This document shows, piece by piece, positions 46,475 to 59,399 of a DNA stretch of 64,000 nt (positions are counted from its first letter, which is position 1; every line of letters starts with the position of its first letter). Source of the stretch: Cycas panzhihuaensis (Eukaryota > Cycadophyta); NCBI GenBank assembly GCA_023213395.1, contig CM041465.1, positions 139,631,741 through 139,695,740 on the forward strand, read 5' to 3'. A program made the translations under genes and the position numbers. The notes beneath the pieces were generated by a model. That model did not search any database. It had not been told where the DNA came from and saw only the letters and a program-made list of their open reading frames with translations.

Positions 46475-49400
46475 TATTCGGGGGCATGATTTCAGGTACC
46501 ACGTTCAAATCTATATGGATATTATTTTAAAATGAAATCAGAATCAGATCACGTATGTTTTGGGAATTAGAAGCATATGCAATAATTTTATGGAGTGAAG
46601 TGGTAGTATTGAAGTAAGAGGTGAGAATACCAAGTTTGGGGCATTTTATTGATTAGACAAGTTACCATAAAATATGTGTCTTACCACAATATTAATGTCA
46701 TATCATGTTGATATCTATAACACAAGTTACGCAACTGTTATCTGGTTACCCTCAAACAAGCCATGCCATGCAATTGAGTTAAGCCCAAAGAACAATTTGA
46801 TTCCCATTTGCGTAATGAACGGCATGAATGGCTTGTGTATGATTACTTAGTCAAATTAAATTTTGGATGGATCCATGGTTTACTGGACATTGGAGTTTGA
46901 ATCGCTAAGTTCAAATCTTGAATGATGGATGCATGCATTCCTTTGAAGTTATAACATTTGTATTTGTAGTTGTCTTTGCATATTTTACTACAATCAATTT
47001 TTAGTAGCATATTATGGCTAAATATTGTTTGTCCTCACCTTGCTCTTATGAGATCTTGGTGCCCTCAGCTTTGATACATTTGTTATGCACTTAGTATAAT
47101 TTATACAAGGATGGCATCTCGGTTACCTCCTATAATCGATTGATGAAGTTATAGCATTTATATTTGTAGTCGTCTTTTCCTTTCTATGAACTTCAAATTT
47201 TGTTAAGAAGGCACCTCGTAAATGAAGGAGAACAATGCAAGCTTCATTTCATTATTCCTCACCATTCCAAACCTCATTGCGTTTATCTTTCTTTACTCTA
47301 GAAAATTGAAATATAGTTTCCCAATCTCAACCTTTACACATGAATGCTAAAGCTTCAATTCAAAGCATTGTCTCTTTTTCTTCCCCTTTTTCTACTTTTA
47401 CTCTTTATAGACTTGTCTAAAGAATCACAATCTCTCTATGTTTAAGGTCTTGTAGGCAACTTATCAAGGATGTTTGCATGTGAGGACACAATACCCCATA
47501 AAAGTACCAATCTTATTATCAATCGTTAACAACCATTTACGCATAGAAGAATGGGTCAAAATACTAGACAATGATATCATAAAATCTAAATTCTCCTATG
47601 AATTTGACAAGACATGTTTTGTCAGATAAGTTATGAGAAAGTGCAAACCATTAGGCAACTAGTTCTTGACTTAGAGATAAATTTTTAGCCAAAGCATTCG
47701 AACAACATGGGTCATACTAAATTTGGAGTGCCCTCACAACTCCATAAGTAGTTGAACTGCCTAATGGTCATCTTAGTAATCCTTAGGACTCCATAGACCT
47801 AGAACATCACCAAGAAGCACTAAAATGAAGATGAGAAAGAAATTTAGATTTTAAAATTAAGGTAATTGTAATCAACTAACAAAGTAACTATTGTTCCCTT
47901 TTGAAAGCAACATGTATTCAATGGTAATTACAGATATGGACAAGTTTGATGGCAAGCCCAACATCAAGTAAGTAAATAAATTGATGAATATTTAAATTAG
48001 TTAAAGAGAAAAAAGAAATTCAAATTTAAAAAATACCTCATTCTATTCTCAAAGCACATATACTAAGAGAAAATGTCTTAGAATAATAAATATGATGTTA
48101 ATGGTATTTTGTATGCCACTATTTAAATACTAATATGCACCATTTAGTATATGTTGACTCCTTTAGGGAGGTGGGTTTGCCACATGCCCTTCCCTCCCAA
48201 GAAAAGAGTGTTGTCCATAAAGCTCAAGATGATGATTAATACACTCTTAAGACTACCAAGTCACATCCTCTAAAAGTAATCCCTTCTCCTTAATAACATA
48301 TCCTATTATTATTTTGGATTGAAGCCTCTTATGGCATGTCTCAAGGATGATCTGTGGCTATAAGTGTAGAAGTTTAAAGCATGGAGTAAACTAAATGAAG
48401 AAAGATAGACCAATGCTACTTAGAAAAAAATATTTTGACTAGAATACATATAACATCTCCTTCTCATAAAATCCTTTCTATTTACAATGCACAATAAGTA
48501 CTTATGTACAGACCTAAAAGGAATATTAATTCCCTTATGATCGACACATATGAGGTGAGTGGTGTAACCCCCTAAAATGCACCAAAATGTTCATGTGGTG
48601 GATTGTTATTTCTTTTACCTATGCAGAAGGCCTAGTGTGTGGAAACCTAATGAAGGTGGAAGAATCCTACAATGCCAACTCATGCATCCATGCGTTTCTA
48701 GAGTGTAGATGCAAGGAAAAAATGCTTGTTAGCCTACAAAAGGGAGGCTAAACTGAGGGCTTGGTTTGACGTGTACATGTGCATTTAATTCAACCTATGG
48801 TTTTAGATTTAAAAGCCTATGGTTGACTAGGGAAAATGAAATATATGCCTATGTGCAACTATATTCCTTTCCTTTTCAATGAAAATAATAAACATGCCCT
48901 TACAATGGTTGCAATGTTTCCCTTACAAATTTGGGACTTGCAACAATATGATCTCCCTCTCACGCTTTAGGTCTATTCTTTATTTGCAAACAAGGTCTTG
49001 AGCCCCTACTTCTAATACAATACAATGTAATGTGACATGAATAGGAAGAAAAAATATGTAAATATTTTTTGTATTTTCTTTCTTTTTTTTACAAGAATGC
49101 TTTTCCTTGTTTCACCAAGGAGAAAAGAGAGGGGATAAACAAAGATCCTTTTCTTTCTCTTTTGTTTCAGGAAAAGGGGACAAAAGAAAATGTAATTTTT
49201 TTTTTTTTTTTCCTTTTTTCTAAGAAAGAAAAATAGAAGGAAAAGGAGGAACAAGCCTAAGAAATATGCCTTTAAATCTTTTCTTTTTGTTCTTTTTAGC
49301 AAATGAAATAAGAAGGCACTCTTTCTTTTCCCTTTTCTTCTTTCTTTCTTTCTTTCTTTTTTTAGTTTAAAAGGAAGACAACCAACTAAAAAAATAATGA

Positions 49401-49861
49401 GAGAAGGTATATCTAGAAAATGAAGCACTTGCCTATTGAATGTAGTCTATTTCCAACTTGTAAAGAGTGTCCTAAGAAGCAATTATAATAAGAATGGACT
49501 ATGATACAATTCTAAAGCAAATCTGGTAGCATTTTTGCTTACTAGATATGCTTAAAAAAAGGAAAATATAAACAACTTTAAATATAGAAAATGAATGCTA
49601 ATTCAAATGAATTAACCTTACCTCATAAAGAGTTGTTTATAGGAGAACTTGTAGTGAGATGTCCCAAGCTTTTTAGTTAATAATTGAGGGGGTTCTTAAC
49701 CTCCTCTTCCTCCTGTAATAATATTAGTACCCTACATGAAAATTGTTCTACTAAAAGGCAATTACTTGGGCATAATATCTCAACTTTGTAAAGGAAACTT
49801 AAAAGAAAATATCAAGATACTAAAAGTAACAAGTAAAAGAAGGAAATGGGAGCCTCAAAAT
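46475..49861. other. AT-rich intergenic segment
   Basis: No gene or element identified. The 138-residue minus-strand frame at 49012-49428 is Lys/Phe-rich low-complexity translation of A/G- and T/C-rich tracts (TTTC repeats near 49330) and is rejected as a gene. Confidence 0.5.
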
Positions 49862-50294
49862 TGTAGGAAAAAATGTTTTGCAAGAGAATAGGGCAGAACA
49901 TATATCATATAATCAATAGATCAAAATATCAATATTCCAATACAAATCTTCAATACAATGTTGTACAATAGTAGCATAAATATGAGAGCTTGAATCTTCA
50001 ATCCATTGTTGAAAATGAGCAATACAAATTTTCTAAATGAGTGCAGTGTTTAAAGACAGGGTTGCACACCCATCAATATTTATAATTTAGGAGAGGAGAG
50101 AAACTTATCAACCCCTGAATTCAAAATAATAATAAAATATAGTTAACTTAACTCAAATGAAACTAACTTAAATCAAAGTTAAACTTACCTTAACTTACCT
50201 CGACATGTTGAGCATCATGCCTAAATTGAAGTTGATGAGGTGTACAATCTTGGTTGGAAAGGTGGGAGTGGATTGATGACGATTAACTCCAACA
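49862..50294 (-). repeat. Copia-like LTR 1 (terminal 3' LTR)
   Basis: 433 bp, TG...CA on both strands. On the minus strand it follows the polypurine tract AAGGGGGAGAA (50295-50305) and ends without a primer site, so it is the outer 3' LTR. Confidence 0.78.
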
Positions 50295-50829
50295 TTCTCC
50301 CCCTTAATATTATCACAAACATTTGTATCTTTTCCTTGAACTTATGGAACTTATATTTAAAAAAAACTTTAAAATTCTGATCTTTATCAACTTGTTTCAA
50401 CCTTCTTGAAAAATATATTTTTTTACCAAGGAGTGATGCAAAAAGATTGTAAGTAGATGAAACTTGATTCAAATGTAGATGAATAGCTAGAATTTTAACT
50501 TTTTCAACTGGAACATTAAGAAGGCTTTGAACTTAAACTTTGTCTTTTGTAGTCTTTATGCTATGAACAACTGTCATATCATCAGGTTCATTCTTTGTCA
50601 TATCATCAGATTCATTCTCCATCATGTCATAAGATTCATTCTCCCCCTCAAATGGAGGATTAGGTACTTGTATAGCAAGTTGGTCTTGCATTTGATCTGA
50701 ATCTTCATGGGTGTTATCATTATGATTCGCCTATTCTGTCACCTATCTCACATGCTCATCAAAAATATCATCAAATACATAGAGGGTATCTCCCCCATAA
50801 GTGGAAATCAAAACATTACAAACAGATTT

Positions 50830-51060
50830 AGAAGTTGTTAATTAAGAAACCTTTGAAAAAATATCATTATTCATAGTGCAAAATAATAATCCTAAAACTT
50901 CATTATCATTTCTAAAATTTTATTTAATACTAGGGTCACATTCATGTTGCAAATACTTCAAAAGATCATGTGTAATAAAGTAATTTTGCATAGTGTTATA
51001 CCATAGTGAAAAGTTATGGCCATCGAAAATGGGAAATTGTGTCATTTTATCAAAAAAATT
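50830..51060 (-). pseudogene. Copia-like Gag fragment of unit 1
   Basis: The minus-strand reading gives MTQFPIFDGHNFSLWYNTM, NYFITHDLLKYLQHECD and NDNEVLGLLFCTMNNDIFSKVS, the start of a copia Gag (UBN2-type). It decays after about 75 residues. The remaining 0.5 kb up to the LTR is an acidic MENESDDM-type stretch, then a Lys/Phe-rich frame (50472-50221). No pol follows. Confidence 0.65.
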
Positions 51061-51298
51061 TAGTACATATAAGGTATGCTTTTATCAAATCAAATAAAGT
51101 CAATAAGTGACTAAACTTATATGATGTCAAATATACTTTTCAAAAGAAATATAATGCCTTTTGAAAATAAATGAACTAAATGCAATAAGAAAATAATGAA
51201 TATATAAGAAACTTTGAAATCATATACCAATATCCTTTTGACGATACAAATATGAAATAAGACCTTAACCTTGAAGGAAATAGAATGTAGGCCCAAAT

Positions 51299-51310
51299 GC
51301 TCTAATACCA
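51299..51310 (-). other. Primer-binding site between units 1 and 2
   Basis: Reads TGGTATTAGAGC on the minus strand, two bases after LTR 2. tRNA-Met type with one C-to-T change. Confidence 0.8.
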
Positions 51311-51312
51311 AA

Positions 51313-51719
51313 TGTAGGAAAAGTATATTTATAGGAGAACAGAGCATAACATAGAATAGAATCACATAGATCAATATTGCAACAGATCAATATAGCATAA
51401 ATTGAAAATCCATTATAGTCATTCCATTGTAGTGAAAAGAGTTACAAATTTTCTAAATGAGGGTGGTGTCTAAAGATACTCGGGTTGCACATACCTCAAT
51501 ATTTATCATTTGGGGGATGAGGGAAACTCCTCAATCCATGAATTCAAAATAATAATAAAATAATGTTAACTTAACTCAAATAAAACTAACTCAACTTAAC
51601 ATAAATCAAAGTTAAACTTACCTTAACATGTTGAGCATCACATGTCTAAATTGAAGTTGATGAGGTGTATAATCTTAGTTGGAAATATAGGAGTGGAGTG
51701 ATGATAATTAACTATAACA
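51313..51719 (-). repeat. Copia-like LTR 2 (shared by units 1 and 2)
   Basis: 407 bp, similar to LTR 1 and LTR 3. It is flanked by a polypurine-like tract on one side (from 51720) and a primer site on the other, so it serves as the 3' LTR of unit 2 and the 5' LTR of unit 1. Confidence 0.78.
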
Positions 51720-52226
51720 TTTTTTCCCTTAATATTATTACAAATACTTGAATCTTTTCTTTAAACTTATGGAACTTGTACTTGAAAAAAACTTTAAAAA
51801 ATTTAATCTTCATCAACGTACTTCAACCTTCTTGTAACATATGTCTCATCATGAAGTAACTCAAAAAAGATGTAAGTAAATGATGCTTGATTCAAGTAGG
51901 TATGTATAGATGCAACTTTATCTTTGTCAGCTGGAATATTGAGAAAAATTTAAATTTGAACTTTATCTTTTGTAATCTGTATACTGTCAACAACTGTCAT
52001 ATCATAAGATTCCTTTTTTGTCATATCAGATTCATTCTCCATCATGTCATAAGATTCATCCTCCCCTCAAATGGAGGAGCAGATACTTGTATAGCAAGTT
52101 GGTCCTGCATTTCATATGAATCTTCATGGGTGTTGTCATTATATTTCACCTATTTTGTCACATGTCTTACATGCTCATCAAAAATATCATCAAATACATG
52201 GAGGGTATCTCCCCCATAAGTAGAAA

Positions 52227-52480
52227 TCAATACATTCCAAACTGATTTTGAGTTGTTAATTTAGAAACCTTTGAAAAAACATCATCATTCATAGTACAAA
52301 ATAATAATCCTAATGCTTCATTATCCTTTCTAATATTTTCCTTAGCACTAACATCACAGTCATCTTGTAAATATTTCCATAAATCATGTGCAATAAAATA
52401 GTTTTTCATAACCTTGTGCCATTCTAAAAAATTTTACCCATTAAATATAGGTAATTGTGCCATGTTATAAAATAATTTAG
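52227..52480 (-). pseudogene. Copia-like Gag fragment of unit 2
   Basis: The minus-strand reading starts MAQLPIFNG near 52460 and continues MKNYFIAHDLWKYLQDDCD and DNEALGLLFCTMNDDVFSKVSKL (open 52409-52227). Same Gag start as unit 1; the LW...D and A-LGLL blocks match copia Gag. A stop after the NG of the first block and the short length show decay. Confidence 0.7.
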
Positions 52481-52689
52481 AACATATAAAGTATGCTTTT
52501 ACTAAATCAAAAGAGTCAATAAATGAATAATGTCTACTATGATGTCAAATATACTTTTCAAAAGAAATGTAATACCTTTTGAAAATAAATGAACTAAATG
52601 TAATAAAGAAATAATGAATATAGAAGCAACTTTGAAAATATATACCAATATCCTTTTAACGATACAAATTTGAAATAAGACCTTAATTT

Positions 52690-53960
52690 TTTTATTTTCT
52701 TTAAACGAATAAATGTAAATTCTTAATACAATAAATCCTTACCCTTGATGATAATATATAATGCTGAAGAAACTGAAATATATATATTTTTTGCTTTGAA
52801 AGAAAATGAGTATGAAGAAACTTTTTAAAAAAATGGTTAGAGGACAACCTCAAGTTAGATAGATTAAAAAATATACTAAATGATATCAGAATAATATGAA
52901 ACTTCATCAATATGAAGATAAACAAAATATGAATCCAACGGAATTGACCATTTTGAAAACAGGTTCCTATAAGTCAAGTTTTGATAAATCAAATGAACAT
53001 GCCTTATTTTGAGGCACAACAGGAGCATGGGTCTCAAAATTGTATAAAAATGATAATAAAATGCTTAATAAATACTATAAAACAATCAAATATCGTTTAT
53101 AGGACTTCTTAATGTATTCTCAATTGAAAAAATTTTAAAAATTATATATAAAAAAGTGCAAATATAACATGTTTAAAGTAATAAAATACCTCTACTTTGA
53201 ATGATTTGAAAATTAGCAAAAATATGTTAAAATGTATAGAAAACTATATCAAATCGAAGAGAATTGAGTCAAATTCCCAACAAATCTGACAAAACTGAAT
53301 TTGGATGTCAAACAAAAAAGTTATTGTAGAAATAGTAATAGGTACCTTTATGGTAAAATGTTAAGAAAAATGTTAAAAACCACTAAAATGCCACTTTTAG
53401 TGATTAAAATAGTGGTCAAAATAAATTCTAAAAAATAAAATAAAAGGTGGGTAATGAAGTTTGTTGAATGTAGATCACTTTAGAATAAATCCGAGCAGAA
53501 AATAGTTTTCTGGTAATAAAATACAATCAGTTCAAAAAGCGATTTTGTAAAAAGTTTAAAAAAGGCTAAAAAAAATGTTGATTGACTCTAAATCGACTGA
53601 AACGGGGTTAAATCAACACCAAATTGGTCATATGACCAGTCAAAATTAATCTACAAAAAATGTCTGATCCAATGAAACTAGTTTCATCAGAAAACGATGT
53701 CTTAGTGAGGAGTTATGGTAAAAAAAGGCCAATAACCCTATGTAAAAATGAAAAATAAAAAAAAAGAAAAAGAAAAAAGTTATAAAAACTTGTGTTAGCA
53801 CCCTTTTGAAGGTAGCTAACGGTCATATAGTGACTAGATAGAACCAGGGGCTGAGAGTGAAAGGGGCTTAAGCCCTTTAAACCCCAGATTTAAAAATTTA
53901 TACAATAAAATTTGATTTTTTTTAAACTTTATGTTAAAAACTATATAAAAAAAAGAAAAT
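52690..53960 (-). repeat. Block R1, first copy
   Basis: About 1.2 kb of AT-rich DNA repeated at 59400-60640 in the same orientation. Shared landmarks include GAATAAATGTAAATTC, TTGAAAACAGGTTC, AAATTTGGATG-like and CCACTTT-GG-AATTAAAATAGTG stretches. No coding frame. Confidence 0.75.
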
Positions 53961-54349
53961 GAAAATGGCTGTCGTCGTTGGTGTGCCAAACTTGTCACTA
54001 CCTACTCCCCGCACGTGAGTCGAACCACACTTGCAGCTTCGATCTCTAGGATTTCTCTGTTTGAGTAGTCTCCTCCTTTGTTGTCTGCAGATATGGCTTC
54101 GAATACAGCAAAGATATGGTAGTGTTCTGAAAGAAATCGTTACTTCCTCTTCCAATATTCACGTCTTGCCCTCGTTCGATCTCTTCTCAAGCCACGCAAA
54201 GAACTAGGTTTATGTTAAGATATCAGTTCATATGAGAGAGCGGAGCCCTTTTGTTTGTCTTTGGTTTAGGAGGGTTAAATGAAGCTGATTACCGACCTAT
54301 TATGCTATTAGAGGTGGATCTTATTATCACTGTTCGTAGGGTTTGTATG

Positions 54350-54738
54350 TAATATTGATTGTATTTTGTCAGCGCAAACTGTAAGGAGCTCTAAGAGCCA
54401 AATTAAAAGTTGAACTAATTTCTGTGTCGAAAGACAACACACGTGCTGTTGGGTGTAATACTCAATTCTATTAGCCCTATGTAAACTCTCTCTATCTTTT
54501 GTATTCTATATTAGAGTTGTGGGCCACCTTGATATGTGTGCCACCTCTAAGTAGTCCAATGGGGTTCTCTCTCTATTGGTGAGGCTGTACTATAAGTATA
54601 TACTCTTATTTATTTATAATTGAGTTTTGGCCAATTCTCCAACATGGTGTCTATTTTGTATATACTTCATTTTTTGTTGCCCACCATTAGGGTTTGATAT
54701 GCTTGTTACATTCCTAATCGTAACGTGGTATCAAAGCC
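54350..54738 (+). repeat. Possible plus-strand copia LTR end with primer site
   Basis: LTR-like sequence ends CTCCAACA near 54642, and TGGTATCAAAGCC at 54726-54738 resembles the tRNA-Met primer site. Together they suggest a partial copia element lying inside unit 2 in the opposite orientation. No gag or pol follows. Confidence 0.35.
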
Positions 54739-55281
54739 CAAGGTTTAATCCTTGGAGGCATTTCTTGCAAATCCTAGTGCATGTTATCCCTATTTTTAAG
54801 CTTTCAAGTCTTGTAAATTTTTTTATATGCATGTTTCATGACTTTGTCAAGTTGAAGATCATTTCAAGTTATATCTTATGCATATTTTGTTATGGGACTG
54901 TTATCAAGTTTTGAAGGGCTATTTTGATGTTCATGAGAGGCTGTTTTCAAGCCCATTTTTGAAGTTTTGTAGTTGTTTGAAGCCTATTAAAGCTTCTCAG
55001 GTGGACATCTTCTCCACATGTGGTGCCACAATAAATTTACATGCAGGTGAAAGTCCACCACATTCTTTGTGCAGATTCAATTTCTGTTATGCCATTTCTT
55101 CATATGTCAGTGGACAGAGTGTTGTAAGAACTGTTAACAACAGTTGAGTGAGTCCTTCTTGCTATCTGGAGGCTAGAAGCAACTCCTTTTTTGAAAGGTT
55201 TGCAGATCTACAGGTGGATAAAAGTTTTATATTCATTCTACTGATATATATTCTCTTTGTGACTTACTATAGTTGAGTATG

Positions 55282-55313
55282 TTTTTTTTTTTCAAAAAAA
55301 AAAAAAAAAAAAA
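55282..55313. repeat. T11-C-A20 homopolymer inverted repeat
   Basis: Eleven T, one C, then twenty A at the downstream end of the kinase remnant. It could be a hairpin or a retroposition tail. Confidence 0.8.
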
Positions 55314-55319
55314 GCCAAA

Positions 55320-55900
55320 TCTTTTGTTGGTGAGTTACCATTGCCAGATCTATGGAGGGGTTAGCATTTTGCATTTGGGTTTTCATGTATGTAGTTAAGT
55401 ACATCGATGAAAAGCTTCTCTCCATAACCAGAAGTGTGAAAATGTGAAGGGCAAGGACTGCAATCATAGCACTCTTAATGGTGGTTTCAAGATAAGCCTT
55501 CACAATCTCCATCTATGGGTGAGTTTTCTTTGGTAGCAAATTATTTTCTCTCGTCCTAGGGTGGCATTCCAAGAATATGATGTGTGCAGCAGTCCCTCGC
55601 CATGGCTATTACCTGACAACTTCTGCTATGTTTTTGGGGGCGTCTAGCACCAAAGAGTTGGTCGCAATTGCAGAGGAGGAGCGGCAGCAACAGAAGTGGA
55701 AGATGACGATGGAAAGTCAATAGAACCGTGGGAAGATTCATCGTCCACTCTGGTGCCAAGTAACCCCTCATCCCTCTAACTGTAGAGAAGGACAATGTGT
55801 GTTAACCTTGGGACACAATTTCTAGTCCAAAAGAATACTCTGGGGTTTTATGTCACAGTAAAGAATCCACTCAAGACATTCTTGGTGAAGTGTTATGTAC
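55320..55900 (-). pseudogene. Receptor-like protein kinase fragment
   Basis: The minus-strand reading gives LHQECLEWILYCDIKPQSILLD (about 55890-55824), the catalytic loop of plant receptor-like kinases with HCD changed to YCD. A damaged activation segment and RGMRGYLAPEWTMNLP (about 55785-55739) follow. A C-lobe-like stretch (ERSFSSM...) lies in 55512-55330. The DFG segment is largely lost and stops intervene. It resembles the G-type lectin or LRK10-like kinase group. It sits between the conserved leader blocks of unit 2 in the same orientation as the element. Confidence 0.6.
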
Positions 55901-57699
55901 AGAACCTCAAGAACATCAACAACAACATTAAATCCCGCCTGCCAGAAACTTTAAATGGGACCTTTTCTTAGACTTTGTAGGATTCTCATATTCAGAGACA
56001 CATAGTGAAAGGGTGGAAGAGCATGTTAATTTGAGCAGTGAGATTGGGTTTGATGTTTACTTCTACTTGTACCCACCACCCTTTGTTGCTCTCCACTCTG
56101 CGGTCCCCTCTCTTTTCTCATTGATTCGCCATCGATCTTTATAGTAGCCATTTTAGTTCACCAGGCCATGTGACAGAATGAGAGAAGTTGCAGGATAGAG
56201 GATGTGCAAATGGATAGATTACATCTGATGAAAATGAGGAAAGAGATCTTGATTCTGAAAGCCTAAGATTAGACCCAATTGCTCCAATCCAGGTTTCCAC
56301 ATAATGCACTGTACCAGAAATAAAGGAAAGATCTCCTCCTTGGTTAGGAGTACGACATAAACTTATGGTTAGTGAAGTTTATGTTTATTTCTTGTTTCAA
56401 ACAATCACGTCAACCTGGTGGTTCTGCATGGTTTTCCCAATTGTAATTAATAGTTTAATTGCTGTGAAGTCATTACACTCATGGACCCCACCATATAGGC
56501 CCTCATGCCATGGACAGATGTACCTCCCCCCTTAGGGCCTACTCAACCTAAGAGAGTAGAAGTTGGACGAATGAGGAGCATCAAAGTTTTATCAAGGAGA
56601 AACCTTTTGACTAGTTAAGCTTTGCATATCTTAGAACTAGAGATAGATGAACTACCAGATCCTAGTTTAGAAGTATCAAGCAAAAATAATGGAGCTTGGT
56701 GGATTGTGCACTCTATGTTTTCTATAACAGATCTATCTAAATATTCTTGTTCTTTACGTTCTACATAAAGTCAAGGAGTTTCTTCTTCAAATTGCAGGAT
56801 GATACTTTGTCGGCAGTGTTTCTTACTTTGCAACTATTGTACTTTGCATTTCTATAATGTGCAAAAGATTATGATAGTAAACATGGGCCAAGAACCCTTT
56901 GAGCTTACTCAAAGCACTGCTTACAATTCCAAGGGATGGCTCCAATGGAAATCACCAAGTTAGTACTCTGCAGTTGAGAATTTACAGATGAATTTGCATG
57001 TAATAAGAAAGAAAAATGTAAGGCTTCTAGGGCCTCTATGAATCTGTCGCTTTTGATCATAGGACACTATTTAAGCATATTTATCCCTCTGGGGAAATAT
57101 TGAACTATGACTTTTGTGCAGAATATTTTATTCTAATTCTAATGAAAGAAGTTATTTTCCAAAAAGGATTTTTCCAGTTGTCTATTTTTTAGCAAAGCAA
57201 GGTGAGAGGATGTACAGATCAAATCAGAACTAAAGAAAACTGGTGATATGAAGATGCAGATCTAATACCAGTCTCTACTGGTGATGTGAATATGCAGATC
57301 TATTTGTTAATATTGTAAAGATTGCAGCTTATACTTCAAAAATGGACAAGATTAGTTTTTGCCTTCTTAGCTACCAATTTCAAATGTAAACTCAAGATCT
57401 ATTTTGAAATGGAAACAAGTGCTAATGAAAAAGACTATTTTCCAATATATTATTGTCAATTTTTTTACATATGAATTTCTTGTTCTATTTGAGGAACTCT
57501 TACTAAAATATGTACTAGATCTTGTAAAAAAAGATGAAAAATAAATCAATAATATAAGAAGTATTCATGTGTATATGTCCTTTTTATTCTAATAGTCCAC
57601 TTGGGATATTGTAACTCAATGAGTTTTGATATTACATTCAAAGACAACTTGACAAAAAAAACTTGATTCGTATGGTTATTTTTGTACTTTCAACAAAAC

Positions 57700-58920
57700 C
57701 ACAATAGGCCAAGAAAATTTTTTAAATATTTTGAAGCAAATATATCAAAAGAAATATATGTTTAAATTTAAAAAAATGTATGAAGAACCTGGTACACGCA
57801 ATTGTAGTAGATTTGTAGCTAAAAATAGACTTTAAAAGCTTCCAGTAGATAAATCTTCTTCCTCACAAGTCGAATATAAGCAGATCTGCTGTAACATATT
57901 ATTTGTTAGGTAGGATATTCACCAAAAAAATTATAGATCTGGAAACATATTTGTAGCAGGCTTCTTCAAATTTCCAAGTGCATTCTCCAGTATATAGATC
58001 TGCTGTAGATGCTTCTCTGGATGGCTGAATATGCTCTAAAGATTATAGATCTGTAGAAAACTTGAAAATATAGTAAAAAAATATGATGAAAAATATAGAT
58101 CTATAATGAAATATAGCAGATCTGAAATGAAATATCGTAGATCTGAAGTGAGAACTAGGAGATCTAAAATAATATTATGTAAATATTCTAGATCTGACCT
58201 AAGTATAGTAGATCTATAGCCAAAAATTACAGATATAAATAAATATACTAGAAAAATGGTAAAAATTTACTGAAATAAGCAGATCTATAGTAGATCTAGA
58301 AAAATATGTAACATATCTAAAAAAAACTATGGTAGATCTGAAGTAAATGTTACATATCTAAAATAACTATACTAGAAAATATTGTAATACTTCTTGAAAC
58401 AAGTAGATCTGAAGTAAAATATACCAGATCTAAGAAAAATATGGTAGATCTTGAAGTAAAAATTATAGATCTTGAAGGAAAAATAGTATGAATCTTTCAT
58501 ACAACTGATATTCTTTGTAGATCTGCGAGAAAATATTAAATAAGTAGACAAAAAACTGCCAAGAAATGATGAAATGTATAGTAAAATATGTAAATCTGAA
58601 GAAAGATAGCTCAAATCTTAGAAAACAACTTGAGTAAATGTAGCTTGTTGCTGATCTCCTTCATAAATCTTTGAAAAAATATAGCTTATAGCTGAAATCC
58701 TTCATAAATCTACACAAATTTATGAAAAATTTTGAAATATACTTGTTATAGCATAAATATATCTTAATAATAAGTAAATCTGCTAAAAAAATATATGAAA
58801 ACTGCTGAAAAAATTGTGCAGAAAATAAATATAATCAGTATTTTACTTACTTGAATAAATTCACCTCAAAATTTTCTTTTTTTTTTTGAAAAACTTCACA
58901 GATCAGTAATCGCCTACTCT
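57700..58920 (-). repeat. AGATCT-rich leader block, first copy
   Basis: Dozens of AGATCT palindromes in AT-rich DNA, similar to 63270-64000. On the minus strand it follows the primer site of LTR 3, so it is the leader of unit 2. No coding frame. Confidence 0.75.
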
Positions 58921-58956
58921 AATACCAAATGAAGTAAATAGAATGTAGGCCCAAAT

Positions 58957-58968
58957 GCTCTGATACTA
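58957..58968 (-). other. Primer-binding site of unit 2
   Basis: TAGTATCAGAGC on the minus strand, two bases after LTR 3; a further TGGTATTAGAG copy lies at about 58918-58926. Confidence 0.72.
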
Positions 58969-58970
58969 AA

Positions 58971-59387
58971 TGTAGGAAAAATATATTTGCAGGAGAACAT
59001 GGCAAAACACATAATAGAATCACATAGATCAATATTGCAATACATCAATGTAGCATAAACTAAAATTCCATTGTAGTCGTTCCATTATAGTGAAGAGAGT
59101 TACAAACTTCCCAAATGAGAGTGGTGTCTAAAGACACCAAGGTTGCACACCCCTCAATATTTATAATTTGGGGGAGGAGGGAAACTCCTCAACCCCTGAA
59201 TTCAAAATAATAATAAAATAATGTTAACTTAACTCAAATAAAATTAACTTAACTTAACATAAATCAAAGTTAAACTTACCTTAACTTACTTTGACATGTT
59301 GAGCATCACATATCTAAATTGAAGTTGATGAGGTGTACAATCCTAGTTGGAAATGTAGGAGTGGAGTGATGATAATTAACTCTAATA
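58971..59387 (-). repeat. Copia-like LTR 3
   Basis: 417 bp, homologous to LTRs 1 and 2. Its outer end reads TA where CA is expected and no polypurine tract follows: block R1 resumes directly. Confidence 0.75.
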
Positions 59388-59399
59388 AAACTTTAGATT

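Noticed and set aside
49012-49428. 138-residue Lys/Phe-rich frame
   Set aside because: Translation of homopolymer and TTTC tracts.
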